A stretch of 64,000 nucleotides of DNA from Macrosoma leucophasiata (Eukaryota > Arthropoda > Insecta > Lepidoptera > Hedylidae): NCBI GenBank assembly GCA_036365455.1, contig JAWQUS010000026.1:11674001-11738000 (forward strand). The letters are read 5' to 3'. This document shows positions 38,304-47,995 of the stretch, piece by piece. Numbering within the stretch: the first letter of the stretch is position 1; every line of letters starts with the position of its first letter. The translations under genes were made by a program, and so were the position numbers. A model generated the notes under the pieces. The model was not told the origin of the DNA and searched no databases. It saw only the letters and a program-made list of their open reading frames with translations.

Positions 38304-40130
38304 ATGACTAGTGTAGACGCAAAGGTCAGTAATAGTGATATTCGTGAGCTTAATAAACGTCGCGGTGTAATAAAAGGGAGGCTTACAAATTTTAAAAAAT
38401 ACTTAACGACTAATCAGTCTTGTAAAGATGGCCGGTCTATTTTTACTTCGAATAATGCCGAATTAAAATTACGCATTAAAGGATTCGAAAGTCTATTTAG
38501 CGAATTCAACGACGTTCAAGATCGTATAGAACGTTTTATTTCGGATAGCGATATAGAAAATCAACTTCAAATAAGAGAGGATTTTGAGAACGAATATTAT
38601 TGTATTTTGGCTGAAGCTCAAAGCTTGGTGGTCTCCGATGAGGGATCTGATCAAGCTCGGGGAACAATGCGTAGTATAACACAGTCAGTGAAATTACCTA
38701 CTATTACGTTACCTTCGTTTAATGGTGCCTGCGATCAATGGCTTGAGTTTCGCGATACATTCGTGTCACTCATCCATAATACGCACGATTTAACTAGCAT
38801 ACAAAAATCATCACTATCGGGCAATGCACTAATGGTAATAGATTCTCTCGAATTTTCGTCTTCCAATTATTGTGTTGCATGGGAGCTATTATTAAATAGA
38901 TATAACAATAATAAATTATTGATACATAACCATGTAAAGGCTTTATTTTCGATGCAGTCGTTATCTAATGAGTCACCGGTTTTATTACGAAGGCTTATTG
39001 ATACAGTATTAAAAAACATACGCGCATTAAAATCCCTCGGTGAACCCACAGAGCACTGGGACACCTTGCTTATTTATTTAATCGTATCAAAATTAGATTC
39101 GACCACTGAACGAGAATGGGAACAATTTAAATTAACACTATCGGGACAAGCTGGCACTCATAATAAAAGTGGTGACTCAGTATCTTCGCCTACTGTGAAT
39201 ACTTTATTAGACTTTCTAAGAGGTAGGGCAGAAATGTTAGAAACACTTATTTTGACACACAGTAAAGGTAATTCACACAGTTCTAAGCGATACAATTCAT
39301 CACAAAGTGATACTAAGATTCACTGCAATATTGTTACGAATAATAACAATAAATCAAAAAATAATTCCGGTTATTCGAAATCTACTTTTCCAAATCGATT
39401 ATGTCCTATGTGCAATGGAAAACACCCATTATATTCGTGTCAATTATTTCTTGATTTAAGCGCACAGAAGAGATTAAAATTGGTACGTGATAAAGGGTTA
39501 TGCGAAAACTGTTTCAATGTAGGTCATACATCTCTGGAATGTCGATTCGGACCATGTCGGAAATGCGAGAAAAAGCACAATTCGCTAATTCATTACGACG
39601 GTGATAACGTTGAGGAGAATTCGGTAAGTAAGCACACAACTGCATTGTTATCATTAAATACGAGTAAAACATGCAACAAAACCGGTTCTCTCGCCATCGT
39701 TGATAGTAATGAAAACAAACAAGGCACACTAGCACTATCTACCTATAACGTAAATAGTGCACACACGGACAACTTAGACGCTCAGTTGTCACCGGCTTCG
39801 CACGTTCTGTTGTCAACTGCAATTGTTGAGATTATCGACGATGTAGGTAATTTTGTTAAAGCGCGCGCAATATTAGACAACGGAAGCGAACGGTGTTTTA
39901 TAACACAAAATTTAAGCGACAAACTTAACACGCGCAACATACAGTCAACTTTTCAAATACGCGGCGTAGGGAACTCTGTCACACAAAGTTCGCAAATGTG
40001 TGATATAGAAATACATTCCACTATCGCTGATTTTAAAACACGCATTACTTGTGTAATATTGCCGCAAATTACGCTAAATATGCCACATATTTCTGTTAAA
40101 GAAATTAAGTTAAAAGAAATAACTTTCTAA
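38304..40130 (+). CDS. BEL/Pao Gag and N-terminal protease
   Basis: This 608-codon ORF starts at the first ATG after the leader. An N-terminal helical region is followed by the LPTITLPSFNG...W..F.DTF motif (about residues 130-150) of the DUF1759 Gag domain. Three cysteine/histidine knuckles start at C367, C400 and C418. The protease-like domain has ILDNGSERCFI, with D525 as the likely catalytic residue (DNGS where DSGS is usual). The frame ends at a stop directly after EITF. The expected continuation (LLIGADLF, TKLGWILSG) is found in another frame, so a frameshift truncates the polyprotein. As mobile-element proteins, these would form particles in the cytoplasm and process the polyprotein. 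Confidence 0.85.
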   Translation: MTSVDAKVSNSDIRELNKRRGVIKGRLTNFKKYLTTNQSCKDGRSIFTSNNAELKLRIKGFESLFSEFNDVQDRIERFISDSDIENQLQIREDFENEYYCILAEAQSLVVSDEGSDQARGTMRSITQSVKLPTITLPSFNGACDQWLEFRDTFVSLIHNTHDLTSIQKSSLSGNALMVIDSLEFSSSNYCVAWELLLNRYNNNKLLIHNHVKALFSMQSLSNESPVLLRRLIDTVLKNIRALKSLGEPTEHWDTLLIYLIVSKLDSTTEREWEQFKLTLSGQAGTHNKSGDSVSSPTVNTLLDFLRGRAEMLETLILTHSKGNSHSSKRYNSSQSDTKIHCNIVTNNNNKSKNNSGYSKSTFPNRLCPMCNGKHPLYSCQLFLDLSAQKRLKLVRDKGLCENCFNVGHTSLECRFGPCRKCEKKHNSLIHYDGDNVEENSVSKHTTALLSLNTSKTCNKTGSLAIVDSNENKQGTLALSTYNVNSAHTDNLDAQLSPASHVLLSTAIVEIIDDVGNFVKARAILDNGSERCFITQNLSDKLNTRNIQSTFQIRGVGNSVTQSSQMCDIEIHSTIADFKTRITCVILPQITLNMPHISVKEIKLKEITF

Positions 40131-40642
40131 TACCTGAGTACATACAATTAGCTGATCCAAGTTTTAACGAGTCGCAACCTATTGACTTACTCATAGGCGC
40201 GGATTTATTTTCGGACCTCATAATAGAAGGTCGATTACGTTTATCGAATGGTCCGTATTTATTGAATACAAAACTTGGGTGGATATTATCAGGCCCGATC
40301 TATTCATCACGTCAGATGAAACAAGTCAGTTGTAATTTTTCGCAATCTGTTGAAACTGAAGCTACGTTGCTGCGTAGTTTTCGGGAAATAGAAGAGGGCT
40401 CGATTAGTTCACAAATGAAATCGATCACCGATGAAGAACAGCTGGCTTGTGAATGCACTAGCGATGACGTGGCTCAAGTTGTCCGTGAAGACTTTAATGT
40501 TGATGACTTCACATTAGGATCTTCAGACATTAACGCCCTCACAAAAGTATGTCATGAACTTACCAACGTTTTAAAATCAGGCTGTTTTCTATTGCACAAA
40601 TGGGTTTATAATTTAATTGTATACCCAAAGAAAACATATTAG
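40131..40642 (+). pseudogene. BEL/Pao protease end and RT remnant
   Basis: In the shifted frame, LLIGADLFSDLI and NTKLGWILSGP continue the protease/linker. After QLACE the sequence jumps to CTSDDVAQVVREDFNVDD and LGSSDINALTKVCHELTNVLKSG, which is the area of the RT active site. The catalytic YVDD box reads NVDD. The fingers and most of the palm are deleted, so no reverse transcriptase can be made. The frame ends at YPKKTY. Confidence 0.75.
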
Positions 40643-40689
40643 GTATTATGCAAAAACTTGTCACTAGATGAAATGTATCATTTAAGACA

Positions 40690-41075
40690 TTAGGTTAGGA
40701 TGGTGTAATAATGACGATGATGATAATAGGCGTCGGGATGTGACGACCCCACCGCCCACTAGCGGAAGAATTTTCTTCTACTGGAAGAGAATTCTTCCAC
40801 TAGTGCAGTCAGTCAACCGAACAATGGCGGTCAAACCATTCCAATGGGGCGGTAGTAAGTGTAATAACGCAAGATGGGCAGCAGCGTCCTGCGATAAAAC
40901 TACCGCCACTGCGATCACCAATACACATGCCAAGCGTGGCAGTTATGGCACATTCCCCCTTATGGGGAGGCTTTGGTCCATCAGCGGACATTTTTCGATT
41001 GATATGATGAATAATAATTATTATAACGCACACACAGAATTGTCATCAATCGAAAATTTACCTAAAATAAAAAAA
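40690..41075 (+). repeat. Rep-M copy nested in BEL/Pao
   Basis: This is the longest Rep-M copy. It has a short hairpin (CTAGCGGAAGAATT / AATTCTTCCACTAG), the 'caatggcggtcaaacc' and 'gcgtcctgcgataaaac' blocks, then 'gaggctttggtccatcagcg' and a GATATGATGAATAATAAT end. The tail is like RTE-type LINEs. It occupies the place where the RT thumb and RNase H should be. Confidence 0.65.
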
Positions 41076-41570
41076 TATTAATATTAACACATTGATAACA
41101 AAATAATGTCGGGCAATGAGTCATCGTCATTGTTTCCATTTGTAAGATTCTCCCAGTTCAATCGATTGACGCGAAGCTTTGCTTATGTACTGCGTTTTAT
41201 ACATGATGCACACAATAAAACCGACAAACGTAATAATTCGCTTAATTCGGATGAACTGAATGAATCTATATTGTTACTCGCTAAAACATCACAAAGGGAA
41301 TCTTTCCCACACGTATATGATACGTTACTAAAGGAAAACAGTATAAAAGGAAAAAACGCTTTCAAGAAACATAATTTATTTATCGATAAAAAATAATCTA
41401 ATAAGGGTCGGCGGTCGCATCGACAATTCACCTCATTTTGAATATTGTAAAAAGCATCCTATTTTAATTTATTCTAAACATCGTTTTACAGAATTGTTGT
41501 TTCAATATGAACACAAGCAGTTACTGCACGCTCCACCGCAGCTACTCCTATTTATCATAAGGGACACCTG
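41076..41570 (+). pseudogene. BEL/Pao pre-integrase region, frameshifted
   Basis: The frame at 41,106-41,396 has FVRFSQFNRLTRSFAYVLRF, a typical segment upstream of Pao integrase. A +1 shift in an A run at about 41,390 leads to another frame with IRVGGRIDNSPHFEYCKKHP, HRFTELLFQYEHKQ and LHAPPQLL, the zinc-binding N-terminus of integrase (HHCC type). A further shift near 41,568 connects to the integrase core. Confidence 0.7.
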
Positions 41571-42605
41571 GTGGCCGTTGGTGGCAGTAATCTAGCCAAG
41601 AAGGTAGTACACAGTTGCGTCACTTGCACACGGATGCGAGGTAAGGTTTTGAAACCAATCATGGGAAATCTACCTAAAGAACGTTTAGACCCAGGGTTTC
41701 CTTTTATGCGATGCGGAGTTGATTATGCGGGGCCTGTGTTCATATTGAGGCACAAGGGGAGAGGCGCCAGAACTGTAAACGCGTACATTTGTTTATTTAT
41801 ATGTTTCACAACTCGCGCTGTTCACATTGAGTTGGTTAGTGATCTCTCATCGGATGCATACTTGCTAGCTTTAAAAAGATTTATATCGCGTCGTGGAAAA
41901 CCTTTAGAAATTTTCTCCGATAACGGAAAGAATTTCGTCGGTCTTAAAAATGAATTCGCTAAATTTCTTTCCTCTTCTTGTAAAAATATTACTGATTATG
42001 CATTATCGCAAAATATCAAATTTTCAATGATACCGCCTTACGCTAGTCATTTTGGTGGCTTGTGGGAAGCAGGAATTAAACGCTGTAAATATCACTTGGT
42101 TCGTGTAGTGGGTAACGCACATCTTACATTTGAAGAATTCAGTACAGTATTGGCACAAGTAGAAGCAATCCTGAATTCCCGACCATTAAGCCCCTTGTCT
42201 ACCGATCCTACAGACTTCCTACCCCTATCTCCCGCACATTTCCTGGTTGGCCGTCCACTGACTGCGCCTGTCCTCAAAGATCTCGAGGACGTTCCTGTAC
42301 ACCGATTGACTCGCTACCAGAGGGTCGAACAAATGCGCCAACATTTCTGGAGACGTTGGTCAACCGAGTACGTGTCGGAGCTTCAGACGCGGTGCAAATG
42401 GACGGCGAACCAAGACACACTTACAGACGACACCATGGTTCTAATCAAAGACGAAAATTTGCCACCGCTGAATTGGAGTTTGGGCCGTATCATCAAAACT
42501 TACCCTGGCAAAGATGGAATTTCGCGCGTAGCTGACATCAAGACCAACAAGGGAATAATTCGGAGAGCCTTTTCAAAAATATGTCCGTTACTGATTGAGG
42601 AGTAG
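41571..42605 (+). CDS. BEL/Pao integrase core and C-terminus
   Basis: Open for 344 codons. CVTCTRMRG completes the zinc-binding half. The catalytic triad is visible: D51 in GVDYAGPV, D117 in FSDNGKNFVG and E166 in GGLWEAGIKRCK, with 48 residues between the last two as usual for BEL/Pao. The C-terminal PLSPAHFLVGRPL and VLIKDENLPPLNWSLGRI are family hallmarks. The first codon is GTG, so this is a polyprotein segment and not an independently started gene; an upstream frameshift cuts it off from Gag. Confidence 0.8.
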   Translation: MAVGGSNLAKKVVHSCVTCTRMRGKVLKPIMGNLPKERLDPGFPFMRCGVDYAGPVFILRHKGRGARTVNAYICLFICFTTRAVHIELVSDLSSDAYLLALKRFISRRGKPLEIFSDNGKNFVGLKNEFAKFLSSSCKNITDYALSQNIKFSMIPPYASHFGGLWEAGIKRCKYHLVRVVGNAHLTFEEFSTVLAQVEAILNSRPLSPLSTDPTDFLPLSPAHFLVGRPLTAPVLKDLEDVPVHRLTRYQRVEQMRQHFWRRWSTEYVSELQTRCKWTANQDTLTDDTMVLIKDENLPPLNWSLGRIIKTYPGKDGISRVADIKTNKGIIRRAFSKICPLLIEE

Positions 42606-42700
42606 TAACGATTAGATTACATAACTATACCTATATGATGTGCCTGCGACATACCTACATCCAAATTATTTGAAAGCTGCAGCTTCCAAGGCCGGGAGAA

Positions 42701-42967
42701 TGTTCACGCACTACGTCAGATGTTTCTGCATATTAGCCAATCCTGAGCCATCGGAGTGCTGCGGGCCAATAGGAGCTGCTGTCGGTCACGACGGCACGAA
42801 ATTGACCAATGGCGGCCGTCTTTCAGTGCAATTTTTAAAATGTTATAAAACCGATCTTTTTTCTGTTTTTTGACGCATTACACGTTATTCACTTAAACCT
42901 GCTGCATCATTTTCTACCAAGCCCATCTACAAAAATTTATCTTCGTTTTGTGTCTCACAAATAGACA
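42701..42967 (+). repeat. BEL/Pao 3' LTR
   Basis: Same 267 bases as 37,714-37,980 with no difference seen. It is preceded by a purine-rich AGGCCGGGAGAA stretch that can serve as polypurine tract. Confidence 0.9.
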
Positions 42968-43345
42968 GTAGCCTAAGTTACTCCGTATTACATCAGCTAC
43001 TTACCCGTGGAAGTCCCGTCAAAGTCGGATACACTCCAATTCTACTTATCTGTATGTAGGTATGTATGTATGGATGTATGGAGATAAAAGTAGCCTAAGT
43101 TACTCCTTGTTACATAAGCTATCTGCCAGTGAAAGTCCCGTCAAAATCGGTACAGCCGTTCCCGAGATAAGCGGGAACAAACAGACAGACAGACAGACAA
43201 AAATTGAAAAAAATGTTGTTTGGGTATATGTACCGTGTGTAAATACATACATGCATTTAGTAAAAAGCGGTTATTTTTATACTACAAACAGACACTCCAA
43301 TTTTATTTATTTGTATCGATTTATTATGGAAGATAATATATAACA

Positions 43346-43530
43346 CTAGCGGCCCGCCCCGGCTTCGCCCGCGCTGCTCTGCTCCTATTAGTCATAGCGT
43401 AATGTAAGCTATCCTATCTCTCAAGTTGGATCGAACTGCACATGGTGTGCGAATTTTATTATAATCGGTTAAGTGGTTTAGGAGTCCATTGAAGACAAAC
43501 ATTGTGACACGAGATTTATATATATTAAGA
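43346..43530 (-). mobile_element. Helitron-like element
   Basis: CTAGCGGCCCGCCCCGG then CTTCGCCCGCGCTGCTC at the left is an inverted Helitron 3' terminus. The 5' side fades at 'cacgagatttatatatatta'. There is no ORF. Confidence 0.55.
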
Positions 43531-43534
43531 TAAG

Positions 43535-44255
43535 ACCTAAAAATTCTGTAAAAATTTTAAGCGTCTACTTGCTGCCGTTATTGTCGTGCAAAAAATATAC
43601 GAAAAAAACACCTTTGTTGTATGCTCCCTCATTTTCATTTTCTTATTTTTAGTTATTAATTTTGTCTTTATAGTAACAGAAATACATGATTTGTGAAAAT
43701 GTTAGCATTGTAGCTATCACTATTTATGAGATACGGCCTGGTGACAGACAGACGGACGGGCGTACAGACAAACAGATAGCGATGGATAAGTAATTAGTAG
43801 GGTCCGCTTTTACCTTTTAGTACGAAACTCCCTTCAAGATATTCGCTTAAAAATATTCGATACGATTCTTTAAATTGACATAACTTTTTTATTTCTGAAC
43901 CGATTCACATAAAACAAACACCAAACATTAAGTGAAACTTACCACAACATATTAGTTAAAACAGCAGATTGAATAAGCCGTTTCTGAAATTAGCGTGCAC
44001 AAACACACAGACATTTTACCGGGATAATAAGTACCCAGTGTTGTGCGCCAAAGGTTAAAGTATAATCATACCAAGTTTCATTGTAATCGGAAAGGTAGTT
44101 TTTATGTGAAACTTGAACAAACAGACAGACAGACAAAAAAAAATCTAATCACATATTTGGGTTCGGTATCGATCTAGTAACATCCCCTGGTATTTATTTT
44201 TTCAATATTTTTAATGTACAGTATTTGACCTTCCACAGTTTTATTATAGCATAGA
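43535..44255 (-). mobile_element. Hel-N Helitron, 5' portion
   Basis: Reverse orientation. It carries 'aagcgtctacttgctgccg', the GACA/GACG tract, 'agcgtgcacaaacacacaga', 'cagtgttgtgcgccaaagg' and 'cggtatcgatctagtaac', and ends GCATAGA, which reads TCTATGC on the element strand. The CTAG half is missing. Confidence 0.55.
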
Positions 44256-44446
44256 TTTTGTTTTTGAAACCTATATGCTGCTAGGTGGTTTTTGAAACCC
44301 ATTGCTTATTAGTTTGCGGAAGATGGGTTAAATGACTTAACAAAGTATTAAGAAAGGATGTAAGTAACTTAATTGTCAATAATCATTATATTCAATTTCA
44401 ATAAATGAATGAAAAGGAAGGAGAGTTTAAACGTTGGGTTCGTCGT

Positions 44447-44666
44447 TCGGGTTGCTGGGCCCTAGTCTCCCCCCTTTTTGGGAGGAGGCCTGGAGTTTAC
44501 TCCACCACGCTGCTCCAACGCGGGTTGGTGGAGATACGAGTTAGTTGCCAACCCGTTATCGGATGTTTTTCAAACCACCCATTAGGCCTCTGACAAGGTT
44601 TAACGACTGCTATCTATCAATAGCAACCGGGACCGAGGGCTTAACGTTCCAAAGCACGTAATAATT
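44447..44666 (-). repeat. 5S-SINE, head missing
   Basis: Minus strand: 'acgttaagccctcggtcccg', 'gttgctattgatagatagcag', 'gcgttggagcagcgtggtgg', 'aaaaaggggggagactaggg'. The 5S-like head and the tail tip are missing. Confidence 0.65.
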
Positions 44667-44909
44667 TAACTAACAGAGGATTTAAAAAAAAATGCACGTC
44701 TATTCCTTTTCGTACGACACTTTAAGTAAATAAGTCTTATTTTATCTTATAGTTATTTCGAACGAGCAACGTAAAAACTAAAAATGCGACAACCCTAATT
44801 AATTTGCATTTGTATGGTTGACGACGGCATTTTTTCAAAACTTGAAAGGCAATACGTAGGTATTACGTAGGTATTTATGTTTGCTATAACTAATACCAAT
44901 TTTGATGTA
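44667..44909. other. No recognised feature
   Basis: AT-rich DNA. Confidence 0.35.
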
Positions 44910-45161
44910 CAGCGCTCATCAATTAATAATGCACATCGAGCCTAGGAAGGAGACATCGGCTTATTTCGGATCTGTAGAGCGTTATCTCTTTCGCACCGTA
45001 CCTATTTGACGTTTGTCCACCATTTTGATCAAGTTTTGACCAATACCGGACTGTCTTTGCTTACGTAGGCAGTGTGCAACAGAGATAACGCACTACGAAG
45101 TCTAAATGAGCCGATCGTCTCTTTCGCAGACACGATGTGCAATATTAATTGTTGAGTGCTG
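44910..45161. mobile_element. Tc1/mariner-type MITE, TA-flanked
   Basis: TA at 44,908-44,909 and 45,162-45,163. Ends CAGCGCTCAT and, inverted, CAGCACTCAA. The inverted arms run about 85 bp and include GCGTTATCTCT/AGAGATAACGC. It is a sister of 19,081 and 47,389. Confidence 0.75.
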
Positions 45162-45317
45162 TACATCTCCATACTTAGTTAGCTTTATTCTCGCACTCGA
45201 TTTCACATGACCAAGTTTTGTATCGCCGCCTCTTACTCATAATAAGACTATAAACTCTTTTTTGTCTATAACTATTAAGTTTTATTTGCATAAATGTTTG
45301 TATTCATGTAATTTACA

Positions 45318-45440
45318 TGACAACCCCGCCGCAGTCAGTCAACCGAACAATGGCGGTCAAACTATTCCTATGGGACGGTAGTAAGTGCAATAAAAAAGGA
45401 TGGGCAGCAGCGTCCTGCGATAAAATTACCGCCACTGCTA
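45318..45440 (+). repeat. Rep-M fragment
   Basis: 'cagtcaaccgaacaatggcg', 'gacggtagtaagtgcaat' and 'gcgtcctgcgataaaattac' match other Rep-M copies. It fuses directly to SINE-B at 'aaaaatcccaatagaac'. Confidence 0.6.
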
Positions 45441-45765
45441 TCGCAAAAATCCCAATAGAACGAGTGATATAAGATTACACACATTCATCTCTGGTAGCCC
45501 CCGACCACTCGGACACTCCGCCAAAATTCCATACAAACGCTTAATTACGTCTCTATTACACAGACATCAATCAGTGACGTGTGCACCTGTTTGCGTAGCA
45601 CGTAGAGAATACCAAACGTCGCCCATAAGAGGGGAGGAGGTTGAGTGAGGCGGGGAAATCGGGCGGGACGTCGAAGTGTCCATTCTATACGTAGTATTAT
45701 TACATATTCTTTGCCCCGACCCGGAAATCGAACCAAGGAGGCTTAGCAGAAGTAGCATGCTACCT
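45441..45765 (-). repeat. SINE-B head half split by Rep-G
   Basis: The left part ends 'tagcccccgacc' and the right part resumes 'ccccgacccggaaatcgaac', then 'agcatgctacc'. Box B is degraded (GGTTCGATTTCC). The body beyond 'aatcccaatagaac' is lost. Confidence 0.6.
45492..45715 (+). mobile_element. Rep-G inserted in SINE-B
   Basis: It runs from 'actcggacactccgcc' to 'tacatattctttg'. CCCCGAC occurs on both sides, supporting a 7-8 bp target duplication. It matches 29,362-29,588. Confidence 0.65.
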
Positions 45766-45769
45766 TGTC

Positions 45770-46030
45770 CTTTTTTATATAATGGATGTGATAAATAAGC
45801 ATGCAGTTCACATTGATGTGAAGTGATGACTGCAGCTTATAGACACCCACATAAAGACCAAGGTCAAAAGCAGATGCGTTACCACTCCTGTGGTTAAGGT
45901 GTTACCCCTCTGTGCCAGAAATTACAGGGCCACATTACCACTTGACCGGAACACGATAATGCTGAACATTACCATTTAGCGGTAAGTATATTAGGGAATG
46001 CGGTGGTGCCTACGCCCGCGTGCTTCGCAA
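45770..46030 (-). repeat. SINE-A, diverged
   Basis: All blocks appear in order from 'aataagcatgcagttcac' to 'gcctacgcccgcgtgct', though the head end is lost. Confidence 0.75.
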
Positions 46031-46061
46031 AGTAAAGGTGTGGATTTTTATGTCTTAAGCT

Positions 46062-46120
46062 GCAGTCATCACTTAACATCAAGGAGAACTGCATACTTGT
46101 TTGCCACCTCCATTACATTA
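46062..46120 (+). repeat. SINE-A 3' fragment
   Basis: 'gctgcagtcatcacttaaca', 'gaactgcatacttgtttgcc', 'cattacattaaa'. Together with the copy to its left it forms an inverted pair. Confidence 0.6.
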
Positions 46121-46487
46121 AATAAATGCTATGGCACTTTACGTCATCTTTAAATGAAAAATGTAATAAATCAAACGCCAAGGCATACTCAACCTCTTGG
46201 CATCTGATTTATTGAATTTTTCAGTTATGGTTGAGCTTCGGACTGATATACAAATAATAATATTCAGCTCTATTTCGCTCAGACAAGTAGGTACAGTTCT
46301 AAAATCACGGGTACGCAAACATATATATGTCCTTAGGAAATTTGTTGCCTGAAATAAATAAATAAATTGGGAAATGACAAATTAAGTCATCTTGGAAAAA
46401 AATCGTGTCTGAGTTATCTATAGTCTACATTTGTCACAAAAAAGAAATTGTGGTAGCCATCTCGATGTTATCTCAAAAATGTAGAAA
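46121..46487. other. No recognised feature
   Basis: AT-rich DNA. Confidence 0.35.
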
Positions 46488-46945
46488 ACGTTACTTCACG
46501 CTTGCAATCCCCGAAGTGGTAAGCAGAGGTAAATGCATGCATACAAGCATACCATTCAAACACTCTCGATTCGCCGGTTACGTTTTGGCCATGTAACAGG
46601 TGGTGAGCTTCTTGACATTTTCGGACACACTACCAAACTCCGAGGTTTTTTTTTATGTAATGGAACTGGCAAACAAGCATGCAGTTCACATTGATGTTAA
46701 GATGACTGCAGCCTATAAACTCCCACACAAAGACCAAGGTCAAAATGCAGATGCGTTACCACTCCTGAGGCCTAAGGTGTTATGCCTCTGTGCCGGAAAT
46801 TACAGGGTCGGTACTGGGAAACTTCTTATTGAAATAGAGATAAAGAATTTCACACCGTTATTTCTGATAGCCCCCGACCCGGGAATAGAACCCAGGACCC
46901 CAGCGTAGTAGTAGTGGTCGGCCACCACTAGGCTACTGAGGCAGT
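46488..46945 (-). repeat. SINE-B split by a SINE-A
   Basis: The tail and body (cttcacgcttgcaatccccg to 'accaaactccgagg') lie at the left and the rest ('ggtactgggaaacttc' to 'ggctactgaggcagt') at the right of a SINE-A. Box B is present as GGTTCTATTCCCGGG, one change from consensus. Confidence 0.75.
46647..46808 (-). repeat. SINE-A, 3' half, nested in SINE-B
   Basis: A T run, then 'ggcaaacaagcatgcagttc' to 'ccggaaattacaggg'. The 5'-truncated copy interrupts SINE-B. Confidence 0.75.
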
Positions 46946-47388
46946 AAGCGAAAGGAAGAGTTTTGAAATAAATAAGTAATCAGATAGATAACCTCTAAAT
47001 ATCAATACTCGAAGCCAGGATTGCTCAGAGCACGTAATCTTAAAAAAAACAAAAGCAAAACTAACAGGAGTTACGGAGGCATAACCTCCGTTCCCGCTGA
47101 CGTTGCACCGCTGACACCGTGAGGAGCCGGGAAGTCTGCATCGTCGGGTTTCATGCATTGTTCTTACATTATTTTATTAAATCAATCTGTTTCTGACGTT
47201 AAAGTAATAAACATATCTCATTGTAATTTTGTTAAAATAAAATTGTTTTTAAGAACCCTAATTCCGCTAGCTCATAACTCAGGCTAAAATAAAAAAAATA
47301 CCTGAAATAATTTCTGTTCTTAATTATTCGTAAAAATGTTATTTCGTCTTTATTATAACCAAATTAACAAATACTTAAGAAGTACCTA
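46946..47388. other. No recognised feature
   Basis: A minus-strand 76-aa frame in this area includes 'gaggttatgcctccg'-type sequence but nothing nameable. Confidence 0.3.
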
Positions 47389-47639
47389 CAGTGCTCATCA
47401 GCAAATAATGCACATCGAACCTATGAAAAAGACAATCGGCTAGTTTTGGCTTCATAGAGCGTTATCTCTGCTGCACGCTGCCTACGTAAGAATCCGCAGT
47501 CCAGAATTGGTCAAAATTTGATCAAAATGATCGACAAACGTCAAATAGGTAAGGTGTGAAAGAGATAACGCTCTACAGATCCGAAATAAGCCGACGTCTC
47601 TTCCTGAGGTCGATGTGCATTATTTATTGTTAGATACTG
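47389..47639. mobile_element. Tc1/mariner-type MITE, TA-flanked
   Basis: TA at 47,387-47,388 and 47,640-47,641. Ends CAGTGCTCATCAGCAAATAA and, inverted, CAGTATCTAACAATAAATAA. The same inner blocks as 19,081 appear in the opposite orientation. Confidence 0.75.
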
Positions 47640-47674
47640 TACACAAATTACACAATATGACAGTATGACAAAAT

Positions 47675-47950
47675 TTGCATCATTTGCTGGTACGATTCAA
47701 ATTATACAAAAACCTTTTAACACACATATTAACGAACTATGAAGCTTTTGTAACTGAATTCCGATTCCTATATTCCAGGTGCGGCATCCTAAAAAGTTTT
47801 CTCATCAGAGAATCTGAAACTTTGAAAATACGTCACGAAGATGCATTGACCTTTTTATCTTCTTTTACTCGAAAACTGAATCACAATTTAATCAAGGTAT
47901 CTGATCTAATTTCTTTTAAACTGTTCTTTCAAAAAGAAGAGCAAGATTAA
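47675..47950 (+). other. Unidentified ORF between two transposons
   Basis: A 91-aa frame with a Leu/Phe/Lys-rich product and no recognisable domain. It lies between a MITE and a mariner and may be chance or old LINE sequence. Confidence 0.15.
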
Positions 47951-47995
47951 ATTTTCGTCTTATCATCTATTAAATGAAGCATCCCTACTAATATT

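Larger units (their letters stand above)
37714..42967 (+). mobile_element. BEL/Pao LTR retrotransposon, defective, 5.25 kb
   Basis: Two 267-bp LTRs, a primer-binding site, a long gag-protease ORF, a fragment of reverse transcriptase and an integrase are present in BEL/Pao order. GTAGC flanks it on both sides (37,709-37,713; 42,968-42,972), a 5-bp target duplication as expected for this group. The reverse transcriptase core and RNase H are missing, a Rep-M copy sits in the gap, and several frameshifts break the pol region. The LTRs are identical base for base. Confidence 0.9.
37502..43318 (-). mobile_element. Hel-H Helitron split by the BEL/Pao element
   Basis: The CTAG end with the inverted pair GCCCGCGACTTCGTCC / GGACGAAGTCGTGGGC lies at 37,502-37,586. 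The internal unit continues to 37,713, and the rest resumes at 42,973 and ends near TGTATCGAT at 43,318. The ~115-bp internal unit is present about three times. It is therefore older than the BEL/Pao insertion. Confidence 0.6.
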
